A DNA stretch of 64,000 nt, taken from NCBI RefSeq assembly GCF_000264905.1, contig NW_006763142.1, positions 289,353 to 353,352 of the forward strand, given 5' to 3'. The DNA is from Stereum hirsutum FP-91666 SS1. Taxonomy: Eukaryota > Basidiomycota > Agaricomycetes > Russulales > Stereaceae. This document shows, piece after piece, positions 53,101 through 64,000 of the stretch; positions within the stretch are counted from its first letter, which is position 1; every line of letters begins with the position of its first letter. The notes under the pieces are model-generated. The model saw nothing but the letters and a program-made list of their open reading frames with translations, was not told where the DNA came from and did no database searches. The translations under genes were made by a program, and so were the position numbers.

Positions 53101-56100
53101 ACCTCCTATCCCCAGCTCGGCCTGTCCACACCTCGTTCCCGTCAAGTCATTCTACTACCTCTCCTTCAGCCATGCAGCCCCGTTTATTACTTTTACGATT
53201 GTGTCGATTATTCTTACGACTCCGTCGATGATTTCGTTTACTTCCATCTTGATCTCACTCTAAGTTTTTCGTTTCCCAATCGATATATCCGGGCGTACCA
53301 TACGCACATACCTAGTTCGATTTCAGTTGATTTCAGTAGTTTGCTGTATTTTCCTACTTATTTGTTCTTTTCTACTACGATTAATTGTCTCTCCGCTCAA
53401 TGTATGCCTTTTCTTTACCGAAACGTTTATGTAGCTCGCAGCAGGAGCACGTCTTCACACAACTTAGACCGTCTTATGCCGTTGAAGTGCCACTCGTCGA
53501 CGCCACACAAGGGCACTTTGAACTCCGCCACAAAATTCGATGGTGGCTTACGCCACATCAGGCTTTCTTTCGTTCCTCCCTGTTCCCCCACCAGAACGAT
53601 GAGCGCGACTCACCGAAAGGACTCACTGTCCTCTATGACGTGTAGACCGGGGCTACGACCATACGAGCTCTCAATCGTTATGCTGTTGAATCGTAAAAAG
53701 ACGGGGTTTGCCATCGGGGTCGACGTAGTACGGTCCTGTCAGTCATGACTCCCTCTTGGCTCGGTAACTCAGGGTTGACTCAGGCTCTGGTGTTTTGAAT
53801 TACCGCTCAAGTTTGACTGTGAGAGTCCCTGTCGGTATCTCTTGCCCCACTACAGTCCAACATGCTGGGAAAAAAATCTGGACCATGTTGCTTTCGAGAC
53901 CGTACTAGCTCAATGGAAGGGCGTAATCACGCATCTCTTGTACTCGGGGAACCAAGGACTAAGCAACGTCCCTCGAAGCTTGTTCTGCTCTCTTTGTCTC
54001 CTTGTGCTTATCTTCGCGATTACCATCTCTTTATTCTCTCTTCCGGAGAGATTCCACTCGATTCGACGCCAGCGGCTCAATGGGACATTCATCATGGCGC
54101 CTTTCCACCGCACGCTTCTCCACTCTTGCTTTGACCTCGACTATCTCATCGATTCATAGGCTACCTAAGCCGCAACTCGTTGGTTTCTCCGTGCGTTCCT
54201 TTATGCCGTTGACATGAAATTCGAAGTCGCACAAAGGCGTAAAGTGGCTCAGAATCTCACATTCTCACCTTTCATGTTTTCGATTTCACTCGATATTTTT
54301 GAGTACAGGCTTGTATAAAATCGTCCCTTTCCAACACCGTCAGGCCCTCTTTCTCATGGCGTAATCCCTCTACTCGTAATACATTCCAGCTACTCGGAAT
54401 CCCTTCCAGCTATCCGCCACACGAACCTCTACACTCGTTCCGCAGTCTTCGCCTGTCGCTCATCCTCCTCATCTACTACGTCTACATCTGCAATCTCCAA
54501 ATTCTCCGTCGTAATGCAGATCTGAACGGCTGGTCCCCGCTCTATACCAAGCCCTCAGTCTCCAGCGTCAACCCGACCCGCCCCATACTTCCTCATCCCC
54601 GCTTCCCCTCATGCCTCCGTCCCGCCTGGCCATCGAAGCGTTCGGCTCGCCAGTATACTCGACCAGCCCGTCCATCAATCTCTAAACACACGTGTTTACT
54701 CCTCGCGGACGATCGACAGCTATCCCCGCATCCTGTCCGTATCAGCGCCACGACGCCATCCAGAGTCCGGAGAAGCTGCAACCTCTCTGGGACGTGCGGC
54801 GCGTTGATCGCTGGTGCAGGTGCAGTGGCTCCTACCAGAGACAGGCTGGATAGCGAACGGGGGGCGAGGGCGTTGGAGACCGCGGGGTGAAGCGTGTATG
54901 GCGCGGTGTGTTGGCCGGTGAAGGATGGATTGGCCCCGTTCATCGACTCCCCACGATTCCTCTCCATACCTCCAACACGTCGTGCTCCACCCACCCGGCC
55001 CTCCGAGCACCCATGGCTTTCAGGGCTCCGTCACAACTCCTCCACCACATCCAAGTTCGTCTGCCGCCACCGTGACACTAATCCAACCTCCCAGTGCTCC
55101 TCTATGTTCCGTACGGCGTACACATAGCATCCCTCCGTCTTTCGCCCTCCGGAACATAGTTGGCCTTCTGCTTCGCGGACACCCGACATCGGTGGTTTCG
55201 TCCCCTTACCTTACATTCGGACCTCGACGGACTCCCCTCTGACTCGACCGAATAACGCGCTGCAACGCGGTATCCTCTCGTCGAATCGGAGTCGAGTCCG
55301 TCGAGGTCTGAATGTAAGGACCGGAAGGAGTCGCAGGAGGGGGAACACTCTACGGGCTAACCTGGGGCTCTTGCGTGTCGGGAGGATCTGACATTGAGGT
55401 CGCTTTCGTTTTCCCATAGTAGAGGGTGATGAAGAACGTGTGATGCGTCTCTCGAGATGTGTGAAGGAAAGAGATGTTGGGGCTAGTAGGAGAGAGAGAC
55501 GCGCGTCCGTGGGGCACATCGTCCACTGGCAGATTTGGTAGGAGACACGGTTGGCAGGAGAGAGATGGGCCTGAACCGTGGTTTCACGGCTTCCAGAGCG
55601 ACCAATACCCTGAACATGAACGAATCGTCCGCAGTTTGGTAGGCGTCATATCTAGCAGTTCTCTGCCGGCGCGGCGAGGAAGTTCGTTCGTGGAGGGAGA
55701 GTGGCGAGTGACCCCCTGACGCTGGTGGGAGCAGAGTAGATGAGGATGAACGGGGAGCGAGGTCGAGTAGGAGACACGTCGAGCTGGAGAAAGATGTGGT
55801 TAACGGAGAGTTGTTGGATCGCGCGAAGGGGATCCTGGATGGTCTCAACACGTTGAGGAAGGATCGGAGGCGATTCGTCGGCGACCTCAGGGCTTGTGCT
55901 GATTCACGACGCTGTGGGGGAAGGGCGACGGCGTCTTGGGAGCGATGGAACGAGGTCTTGCTCGTTATGCAGAGGCCATTTCGACGTCCATGCCCCGTGC
56001 ACCACCGTTCCATCTTCATCGTCGCCCCATCACGCTCTTCCTCGGCAGACTTCGCGACATCCTCTCCTGAAGCCGTGGACCTAGGGCGCCGTGGTGGTGA

Positions 56101-57089
56101 TGCTTGCGGAGAGGAGCCAGATGGGATTGGGTGGTCGTGGATGGGACGATAGAGGAGGTCACCAGAGGTTATGATGTATGGGTCCGGAGGTTTGTGATGG
56201 ACGAGGACTCAAGCTGTGGCCGCAGCGTCGTCTGAAGAAACTTTCTGGTGTGAAGGGGTTGGGTTTTATAGGAATTGGGGAGGGAGGGGGTGTTGTAGGT
56301 ACTGATTGTTCACACTCTTTTGGATGGATCACTCCTTTATTTCTCTTGTTGTCTGTATGGTGGTTGCACTTTGACGGATATATAGGTATATACGTTCGAT
56401 TCGTGCTTCATCTTTGACTTGACCGCTTTGTGAGGTCGGAGAAGTAAACGTCCTCGATTGGGACTTCAACAGTATATCACGCAGATATTCTCCAGCCTTT
56501 TGTGCTGAGAGCTTCAAGAGACTGCATTGTTGGCGTCGTCCCTGCTGCGATTATACCACAACTGTCCGTCCACTCGTACTTTGTTTTGCTCTTTCTCTCG
56601 CCACATCCGCAGCTGGCTCTTCGAAACTCCGTTGCGAATACTGCTTGAATACAAAGGATATCGACAACTCATCGGAAAAGCCATGCTTAGATAGCTTTGT
56701 ATACCACCCTCCGTGCAACATCGCCGTCCACAGCGAGTCGGAAGAGGACGACAATCGAGAGGAACGTCACTCGTCGGTCGCCTTCGGCGCGGCACCGCCA
56801 GAAAGCGTCTCCGGCAACTCTCCGGCTGGCCGCGGAACGAAACCTGGACATCGTGATTGGACCGGCGTCTCCCGATCGCCCGAACGAGGCCGTCCGTCAT
56901 GTCTTTTGAGCAGTCCGGGGAAGCAAAAGGCGTCCTTCCGAATTCACGCGACAACGTCCCCTCCCATCCCTTCAATCCCTTCCTCGACATCCCGCTAGCC
57001 TTCGACCTCACCGTCATCATCGTCACCGGCGTCCCTTGCCTTCAAATCACCCAAATCCGCGGCTAAGCATACTCGAAACAAGTAGCACT
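53101..57089. other. 4 kb with no supported gene
   Basis: The first 250 bp are probably the P450 3' untranslated region. ORFs of 100-180 codons on either strand (for example minus 55483-56019, plus 55796-56152) lack recognisable motifs and have arginine/serine-rich, shadow-like composition. An inverted repeat lies at 55209-55319. The last few hundred bases should include the SDH2 promoter; no clear TATA box is seen there. Confidence 0.45.
55209..55319. repeat. Inverted repeat, 26-bp arms
   Basis: The left arm 55209-55234 (CCTTACATTCGGACCTCGAC...) and the right arm 55294-55319 are reverse complements with one mismatch, separated by 59 bp with further partial complementarity (GACTCGACCGA / TCGAATCGGAGTC). 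It could be a small MITE-like element or a hairpin; target-site duplications are not obvious. Confidence 0.7.
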
Positions 57090-58801
57090 ATGCAGGCCAT
57101 CGTCGCGCGCGGTGCATTCAACGCATCTCGGTCAAGGACGCTCGCCAGGACGTTCGCGACGTCGTCGGCGAGGAGACAGGCGGTGCCGACAGAGAAGCCA
57201 GCGCTGAACAAGCAGTTCAAGATCTACAGGTGGAACCCGGATGAACCGGCGAAGAAGCCGGAGCTGCAGACGTATAACATCAACCTGAACGAATGTGGAC
57301 CTATGGTGTGTACTCTTTTCGCATTGTATAGGGGAGGTTTCTATGTGTAGATAGCGAGAGTGTCGCGGAATACTGTACTTGTATGACGAGGTAGAGCAGC
57401 ACCTTGAACCAATCAGTCTGAAGTTCGGAATACCTCGCTCACCATGGAACCTCGCTCCTCCCCTGGAACTATATGTATCTTATTATCTTGTTACTTATGC
57501 ATACTCTGGACTCCATAGGTCCTTGACGCACTCATCAAGATCAAGAACGAAATTGACCCGACACTCACCTTCCGTCGTTCCTGCCGCGAGGGTATCTGTG
57601 GCTCCTGCGCAATGAACATCGATGGACAGAACACCCTCGCTTGTCTATGCAGAATCGACCGGTCACCGAAAGACTCGAAAATCTACCCTCTTCCACACAG
57701 TACGTCTTCTTTTCAACATGTCCTGCGTTGTGGCGACGGGCATGGTATCTGTGCTGCAACGAGTCTCAGTTGGATGTTCGACGGCCATGACGTCAGATCA
57801 GGGCTCGAGAAATCGAGTATCGTAGGGTAAAGTCGGTACAATGGTCGTTAGCCTCTGTTCTCTGAACATGGCTTCACCAATGCCCTCCGGAAAGGCAACT
57901 GTGTGGCACCTGCCGCCCGACTGTGGCCCTCGATCGCCGTACTTACCGCGCATCCTTCTCGCTTCCCCTTTCGCCTTTCATTCCACTTCTCAATAATACC
58001 TAACAATTACTGATATCTCCTCCCTTCCTCCGCTCTCGTCACCAGTGTACGTCGTCAAGGACCTCGTCCCCGACCTGACCCTCTTCTACAAACAATACAA
58101 GTCGATCGAGCCCTACCTGCAGAATGACAACCCGCCCGCAGAGGGCGAGTTCCTCCAGTCGCAGGAGGACAGGCGCAAGCTGGACGGGATGTACGAATGT
58201 ATCCTCTGTGCGTGCTGTAGCACGAGTTGTCCGAGCTATTGGTGGAACCAGGACGAGTATCTTGGACCGGCGACGTTGATGCAGGCGTATAGGTGGATTG
58301 CGGATAGTCGGGTGAGTGATGAGGTCCTTTTATTATGTCTTCGGAGACGTGGAGTTGTTGGGCGGCTACTTCGAGATGGCGCGGCGGCGTGTGGCGTCAT
58401 TGACGCGGCTTGTTTGTTAGAAGGCGAAATATACTGACTAGACCCTTTTTTTCTGTTTGGTCAATCTCTATAGGACTCGTATGGTGCCCAGAGAAAGGAG
58501 AAGCTCCAGAACGAACTTTCGCTCTATCGTTGCCACACCATCTTTAACTGTACGTTCTCCCCTCTTTCGCCACTTTTCATATTTTCCTCTTTCTTCCCAC
58601 TAGTCCCGCATCAGACACTTTTCAACTGAACAATTCCTCGTTTTCTATCTCACATCTTGATTTTTTCGACGCATCGTTGTTTTGATTTCGTGGCTCGACC
58701 GACTAACTCATATCTCCTCCACAGGCGCACGTACCTGTCCCAAGGGCCTCAACCCCGCCGCCGCCATCGCCAAGATCAAGCTCGAGCTCGCTGCCGATTA
58801 A
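57090..58801 (+). CDS. SDH2: Succinate dehydrogenase iron-sulfur subunit, mitochondrial
   Basis: Subunit B of respiratory complex II, passing electrons from the flavoprotein subunit to ubiquinone at the mitochondrial inner membrane. Five exons (57090-57305, 57519-57699, 58046-58311, 58474-58549, 58725-58801) total 272 codons, normal for the family. The N terminus is an Arg/Ser/Ala-rich mitochondrial targeting peptide ([20 protein letters not shown]). The 2Fe-2S ligands are [20 protein letters not shown] plus the next Cys. The 4Fe-4S and 3Fe-4S ligands are [16 protein letters not shown] and CHTIFNC followed by [11 protein letters not shown]. The His of CHTIFNC is at the quinone site where carboxamide fungicides bind; here it is the ordinary, sensitive-type residue. 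The first two introns (213 and 346 bp) are longer than most in the window. It ends [10 protein letters not shown] then TAA. Confidence 0.97.
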
Positions 58802-59716
58802 ACACCTTTTTCTCTCATGCGGGCATGGACATGGGGCGTGCATCTCTCATGGGGTCAGAGATGCGCGTGGGTCTGACGAGCGTGATGTGCGCTTGGCTTT
58901 GTTCTCCGGATCCGTGGCGCTACATACTCTTCTAGGATCCAACGTGGGTGATAAGGCGGGCAGAGCGCATGCATGCATATGACGGAATGTATTCTGGTCT
59001 TTTTTCTTCGTTCCTTCCTTTTTTCTTCGCTCTGTTTCTTCCTGCCTGCACGTTCAATCGATATCTGTCTTTCTTTTCTTCTTTTGTCTCTTATTGTTTT
59101 TTTGTTGTTCCTGTTTCGTATACGCATCTGGTCTATTCGATTTCAACGTGAATTACAAACGGACTTCGAACCTTGGTGAATCGACGGTGACAGTAATTGT
59201 TGACAAGCTTTCGACCGCGGGCATGATGAGCTGGTAAAGATATCTATAGGTCGCAGTGCGTGAACTCTGATGAGCTTTTCCCGGATGAGAAACTCGTTTA
59301 CGCATGATAACAGGTCGAGAGCAATGCCAACTGCAATGATTTATTTGGTGGGTTTGCGTTCATGATCATCAATAGTTCGAAGACATGCGGGGCGCCACCC
59401 TTCGATCTGGCGGAGTTCGAGGTGTTCTCGTGTGGCACCAGCTGCAGGTGGCGCGGAGTCGGAGCTCGAGTGGTCATCAGCGACGTTGGAGAACGTGCAA
59501 GGACATGCGTCACTCAATTCTTTCGGTCTTATATTTCATTCGAAGAGACGCTGGATATCGTACATAACTCCTATGAGCCCAATTCCTACATACCACTCAT
59601 ATTCTGAGTACCTGGTTACCGATGACCTAGTAGCTCAGAGCCAAGAGAGGTGCGGACACTACACGAGATCGATAACCGCCTGAAGATGAATACATAGTAT
59701 ATTTACACTTCGAGGA
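58802..59716. other. Intergenic, convergent 3' ends
   Basis: T-rich 3' flank of SDH2 (58990-59130), then a stretch with no recognised feature before the stop of the convergent orphan gene. Short ORFs here look spurious. Confidence 0.5.
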
Positions 59717-61486
59717 TCATAGGTGTGCAGGCTGAGGAGGGGCCGGATGGTTCGGGCTCGGGTTCGGGTTCGGATGCATCGGCACAGTATTCGTTAGAGG
59801 CGAGAGATACGCTGGGACTTGTAGAGGTATTTGAGATGGCAAAGCGACCACATAGACTGGATATCCTTGTGACGGGGCTGCACTACCAGTCCCTGTCCCT
59901 GTCGTTCCGAGGCTTGTATCCGGATCGGTGCGCTGAGGCGTGTTGATGTTCTGAAAAGACGGCTGTGGTTGTAATGGCGCAGGATACATGAACATTGGCG
60001 GTGGAGGGTGTGGCAGAGCAGGATACACAAATTGTGTAGACGCAGATGGTGCCGGCCCACCATATCCATGTCCGTGCCCCAACGACGACGAAGGCACCTG
60101 CATCAACGTCGCACTCGACGCGGCTCCCGGCATCGCAAACGTCTGCCCAGACGCATTTACCAACAGCCGTGTGCCACTTCCCCCACCGTGACCCGCAAGC
60201 AAATCGACCGACGCATGTCTCCTCGGGGCGTACCACGTCCTCGAAGGCCCCGCCCTTGTCCTCGGGACGAAATCGACCGTCACGTTTTCCGTCGACATCC
60301 AGGGCAGATCGTTCACATTCCGGAAGAAGTTCTGGATGCGGGCGAGTTGGGAGGGGAAGGACGGTTCTGGGCGGGGTTGGATCGGGGATTGCATGCGGGC
60401 GTAGTCGGGGGCTGGTTTCGGTTCGACGAGGACGGGGGTTTCGGGTTCTGCTGTGATACCAGTGTCGCCCCGAGGACGCGAACCGGTGCGGGAGGTCGAG
60501 GGACGCTCTCTCCGGATGTCGAAGTGGACTCCCGTGGGATCGCGAGGAGGGGAGATATTTAGGGCGGGATGTCCAGGGGAAGGTATGCCTTCCGAGGACG
60601 AACTCGGACCGGATTGGTCGGCGTCGGATTCAGGATCAGGATTGCGAACCGTTGGTGCAGATGTCCTGGACGTCCTCCGTGTAGAACTCCGTCTCGACGA
60701 AGACATCTGTCCGCCGCTAACGGATAGGTGAGACGGAGATCGCTGTGACTGTGTGTGACGAGGGGAGCCCAAACGGTGAGGCGACAGATGCTGCGCACCA
60801 CGAGAAGGAGCATAACTCGATGGTGGTGGTGCAAGCATCGCCGGATGTTCCGAAGGCATGTCGAGTGCTTCGACATATAACACATTATCTCCCATTACCT
60901 GAACCGCTGGGGACCCATACGGAGGTACAGTGCCCTGCTCCGTTGCCGGGGTAGCCCATTGAGCATGCGCGCGAGGCCTGCCCCACTGCTCGTGGTCTCG
61001 CCCAAGTTTCTCTGGTGGCATCTTGGCAGCCCAGCCCACATTACGAACCATAGCGCGAGGTAATCGCTTCAGGTTCGCGACAAACCCACCAACAAACCTC
61101 CTCCCTCGTCCCCCGCTTCCGCGAGAATTCGAGGATTCACCGGCCGGACTCCCATAGTATGCGTTATACCCACCGTGGTCACCGTTCGACGCATCCAAGA
61201 TAGGAGCAGGTTCCACTGTCATATACTCCGGGTCGTCTACAAATTCCGACACTCCGCGAGCATTGGGTGCAGGAGTTGGGATGCCCCGTACGGGCTCGAC
61301 GGGGGGTGGCCCGGAGCCTCGCGGGTACGTATTTCGGGGTGGGAGGGAGATGCGATGGCTGGTGGGACGACTGGTACCGTTGGAAGATGGCAAGATGCGA
61401 CCTTCGGATGCGTCTATGGGGTGAACGAAGGGTTCGTTCGAGTTGTATGGACCGTGAGATGGAAACTCTACAAAAGCTGAGGACAT
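59717..61486 (-). CDS. Orphan Pro/Ser-rich protein, 589 residues, single exon
   Basis: Family not recognised. One uninterrupted minus-strand frame, unusual among its intron-rich neighbours. The start MSSAFVEFPSHGPYNSNEPF lies at 61486. Most of the chain is disordered (Pro, Ser, Gly, Arg). Two short segments look conserved or structured: RRFVGGFVANLKRLPRAMVR then NVGWAAKMPPEKLGRD, and SQLARIQNFFRNVNDLPWMS then TENVTVDFVPRTRAG. An Arg/Ser-rich part (SSRRSSTRRTSRTSAP) could be phosphorylated. The C terminus is Pro-rich with many Tyr/Met (PPPPMFMYPAPLQPQP). A basic amphipathic segment near residue 130 might bind membranes or nucleic acid; that is only a suggestion. Reading-frame length in non-repetitive sequence makes it a real gene. 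Confidence 0.75.
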   Translation of the reverse strand: MSSAFVEFPSHGPYNSNEPFVHPIDASEGRILPSSNGTSRPTSHRISLPPRNTYPRGSGPPPVEPVRGIPTPAPNARGVSEFVDDPEYMTVEPAPILDASNGDHGGYNAYYGSPAGESSNSRGSGGRGRRFVGGFVANLKRLPRAMVRNVGWAAKMPPEKLGRDHEQWGRPRAHAQWATPATEQGTVPPYGSPAVQVMGDNVLYVEALDMPSEHPAMLAPPPSSYAPSRGAQHLSPHRLGSPRHTQSQRSPSHLSVSGGQMSSSRRSSTRRTSRTSAPTVRNPDPESDADQSGPSSSSEGIPSPGHPALNISPPRDPTGVHFDIRRERPSTSRTGSRPRGDTGITAEPETPVLVEPKPAPDYARMQSPIQPRPEPSFPSQLARIQNFFRNVNDLPWMSTENVTVDFVPRTRAGPSRTWYAPRRHASVDLLAGHGGGSGTRLLVNASGQTFAMPGAASSATLMQVPSSSLGHGHGYGGPAPSASTQFVYPALPHPPPPMFMYPAPLQPQPSFQNINTPQRTDPDTSLGTTGTGTGSAAPSQGYPVYVVALPSQIPLQVPAYLSPLTNTVPMHPNPNPSPNHPAPPQPAHL

Positions 61487-62119
61487 GATGGCCTAAGTGA
61501 TTCAGGGGTACTAGTGCCACAGCTTATATTTGTCTCCAGTGGTCGGATGAGACTAGTGTGGTGAGAGCAAAGCGCAAGCAAAGCGACTTCAAGAACAGAA
61601 GTGAGCATTCTGTCAACACGTGTGTCTAGCGGGGCAGAGGTCGTTGCAAGTGGCAAGTTGGTGGCTAGAGTGTGGCAAATTGAGCGCTCACCGGGTCACT
61701 GCTACGATTGATCTCCGTTTCGAGCTCCGACGCGGCGCCACCCTGTTTGTCGCAAATTTCAAAGCTGAGTGGCTTGAGCTACGCCAACCAAACGCCAACG
61801 ATCCTTGTTTTTCGTCCTCGTTCGATGCCCACTGCGTGAAGACTCATCTGTCAAGCTATGTTTTCTTTGTAGGCTGTCACTGGCGTGCCTAGGCAGCCTT
61901 AAACTTGAACTCGCTGGTCCGCTCTAGCCTGAGCAGCGGTGTCGGGTTTGCGTTGCAAGGTTGAACGGCTCTTCACGCATCAGCCTGCAGGCTGCCAGCT
62001 TCATCGATTTCCTCCAGTCAAAATGCCGTGCTCTATGGTATCCCGGCATTCACTGAATCACCCTCTGCCCTTCGACAAGCCTTTGTCTCCTTTTGTGTGA
62101 AAATGGCATCACACACCAC
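61487..62119. other. Divergent intergenic region
   Basis: Lies between two divergently transcribed genes, so it should hold both promoters. No repeat or RNA gene noticed. Confidence 0.5.
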
Positions 62120-62126
62120 TATAAAA
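62120..62126 (+). promoter_or_regulatory. TATA box (TATAAAA)
   Basis: About 125 bp upstream of the ATG at 62251, with a CT-rich stretch after it. Confidence 0.5.
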
Positions 62127-62250
62127 TGCTGCTTCCTCTCCACTTATTCGCCAACGATTCAGATCTTTTCACCTGTCCATCGACATATCCCTTGCGTATA
62201 ATTTAACCTCTGTAGCTGAACGCTAATTCTGTATCGACTTGTTTCCGATC

Positions 62251-64000
62251 ATGTCCAATGAGTCTCGCTTACAGCTAGCGGCTGGGACGATCTCCAGGAA
62301 ATCCGCTCTCGAAGACACTGATCAACAGACTATCGCCAGAGTGCTCGACTTGTTCCATATCCCAGTAGGATCTAGGAGGAAGAATATATGGGAGACTCTA
62401 GAAAGGTGAAGACTATTATTCTTCAACTGTTTTTACATTACAGCCTTTGCTCCTGCCACCCCCGGTGGCGCGAACGACTGACTGGAACCACTTGCGAATT
62501 ACTTAGGATATATTGCCCGTGATGTAAATCCTTCGGCAGCTAACCAGCCGTCCCTTCCCTTTTCCTCCTGGCTCGTCGCGACTGTATATGAGGTTATTCG
62601 GTGCTGGATTGGGGGAGGCACTCATTCAGAATGCGCTCGACAACGTGCCATTCGTCGATGATCGGCCTACTATAAGGGATGAAGTTAGTGCAGCTCATAT
62701 GGAGAAGGTAAGCTGAGCACAAGGATATGGATCTGTAAAGGATGCAATGAATCTCGGATGGCCATATGCACCTTCAGATGGGCCCGCCCTTCCTTTCCAC
62801 GCTATATATCAGACCCGACCGGCAACGGAAGACAATTTCACCATTACTCCCGAGGCCCGTCGAACTATATGGACGCATTGGGAAAGGAATGGAAACCCTT
62901 GATGAAGATGGTGCGTTTGATACTAGCTTTTTTGGGTATGGAGATGACCCTTAATCAATTCTGCTCGTGTACTGGCCCGCTTGCCTTAGATTTCGGAAAC
63001 TCCGAGTGAAAAATCGATGAAACCGTCCGCATTGTCATTTCCCACACCATCTCCCTGATTTTAGACGTTGATCCCTTCTTCGACAGGTGATCATCTTTCT
63101 CCAGAAGCCATGTCGTATTCTTATTCCTCCGGAATGCCATCCTGACCGCACGCGTGCTCCTTAGGGTTATGTACGAATGCGAACACACCATACCCGTCGT
63201 CCTCCGCAACTTCCTTCTCTGGACAGACGGACAACAGGACCACCGCTCTGTCATCGTCATGTGCCTTGACGATGTATTCGTACCTTCACTTCCTTACGCT
63301 GAATATTGCAGAGGTCGTATGTCGCAGCCACTCCGACCTAGCATAATCACCCTCGTGCTCAAAGGCGCCAACGGTTCATTCGACGCCATCATGGAGAAGT
63401 TTGGCTGGCTGTTGTCTTGGACTTCTCCTCGGGACACATATTCCTGTGTCATTCTTCTTCAGAAGTTCGACATGCTCTTACGTCCCAACAGCCAAACATC
63501 GCCTCTTCACCAGGAATGCCGTCGGTCCTTCGTACGCTCTCAGAGTTTTTCTGAGGGTCTTTTGCGTGTTCTGCATCAAGGGGCGCAGGGGTGCGTGATT
63601 GCACCAGTCTTCTCGGAAGCGAATGCGGTCTGGGAGACTAGATCAGTCCTCAAGTTTTCACCATTCTCGGTGAGATCTAGTCGCATGCGCAGGTCAAGAT
63701 GAAACGAGAGCCAGGTCATATTTTGGGATTGGTGAATGCAGGTCTATTCAAGACTGTGGATGTGATTTTACCTGTGCACAATGCCCGTCGTACCCATTCG
63801 GAGGACGAGTCACGCCCTGCGAGTGAGCCAGTCATTTTTGTTTTCTCCTTCTGCGCGCTTCTAATGTAGTCGATAGCGTTTGTGTGCTTGACACTCCAAT
63901 GGACCCTGGAATCCGCCAAGGTCTTCCCTTCCGCTCTTGAAGCCGTCCGCCACCAACTTCTTCGACCGCGAACACTCCGATGCCTCCTCGAAACAGCCTT
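62251..64000 (+). CDS. Orphan multi-exon protein, 3' end outside the window
   Basis: Family not recognised. The ATG at 62251 opens SNESRLQLAAGTISRKSALE, ending exon 1 with RRKNIWETLE. A 5' exon around 62552-62708 can be joined in frame (RPFPFPPGSSRLYMRLFGAG, then NALDNVPFVDDRPTIRDEVS), and another at 62779 (MGPPFLSTLYIRPDRQRK). Later coding-like pieces are VMYECEHTIPVVLRNFLLWT (about 63170), KFGWLLSWTSPRDTYSCVIL, REPGHILGLVNAGLFKTVDV (about 63710) and, after an acceptor near 63869, IAFVCLTLQWTLESAKVF running to the window edge. Joining between 62940 and 63165 is unclear, so the model is approximate. No domain, signal peptide or clear membrane segment is evident. Confidence 0.45.

Noticed and set aside
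53905..53970. A-box-like tRNA start (TAGCTCAATGGAAGGGCG)
   Set aside because: No B box or cloverleaf downstream.
55796..56152. 118-codon plus-strand ORF with a helical-looking start (ELLDRAKGILDGLNTLRKDR)
   Set aside because: Short, overlaps another ORF on the opposite strand, and loses protein-like composition after about 45 residues.

Overview
The window looks like nuclear DNA of a filamentous basidiomycete, probably an Agaricomycete. Nearly every recognisable gene is split by many introns of about 50-60 bp with GTRNGT donors and CTRAY-type branch points. The tRNA carries a short intron after the anticodon, TATA boxes sit roughly 60-130 bp upstream of several starts, and the gene families (basidiomycete-style P450, Tnp2-type transposase with introns, long Ser/Pro-rich orphan proteins) fit that group. 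All calls are from reading the sequence; no database search was possible.

Layout. 1-2.2 kb: an aldo/keto reductase cut by the left edge, and a tRNA-Arg(TCG). 2.4-11.4 kb: one very large minus-strand BEACH/WD40 gene (BPH1/neurobeachin family). 11.6-27.2 kb: an accessory, repeat-rich block. It holds two direct copies of a ~1.1 kb segment, each with a small orphan gene and the second with a damaged 5' end. Between them lie an intact-looking Tnp2-type transposase, two further orphan genes, transposon-end-like repeats and an assembly gap.

27.3-37.1 kb: no recognisable gene, but the most unusual structure in the window. Fifteen copies of a conserved core carry a 7-bp stem whose arms stay complementary even where the bases change. 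Most copies sit just before a splice-donor-like site, and they are separated by branch-point/acceptor-like sites, a 36-bp minisatellite and an identical 197-bp tandem repeat. It could be a multi-exon RNA or a protein gene built by exon duplication; both readings are set out below.

37.9-64 kb: mostly ordinary gene space. It holds a class I SAM-dependent methyltransferase, a 2,016-residue low-complexity orphan protein, a cytochrome P450 (517 residues) lacking the usual I-helix threonine, succinate dehydrogenase iron-sulfur subunit (271 residues), a 589-residue proline/serine-rich orphan, and the 5' part of another orphan gene running off the right edge. Between them are long stretches (47.5-50.9, 53.1-57.1 kb) in which I recognise no gene.

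The core genes here (endomembrane BEACH protein, complex II subunit, reductase, methyltransferase, P450) do not form an evident pathway. The P450 and methyltransferase are 11 kb apart with an unrelated gene between them, so I do not call a biosynthetic cluster.
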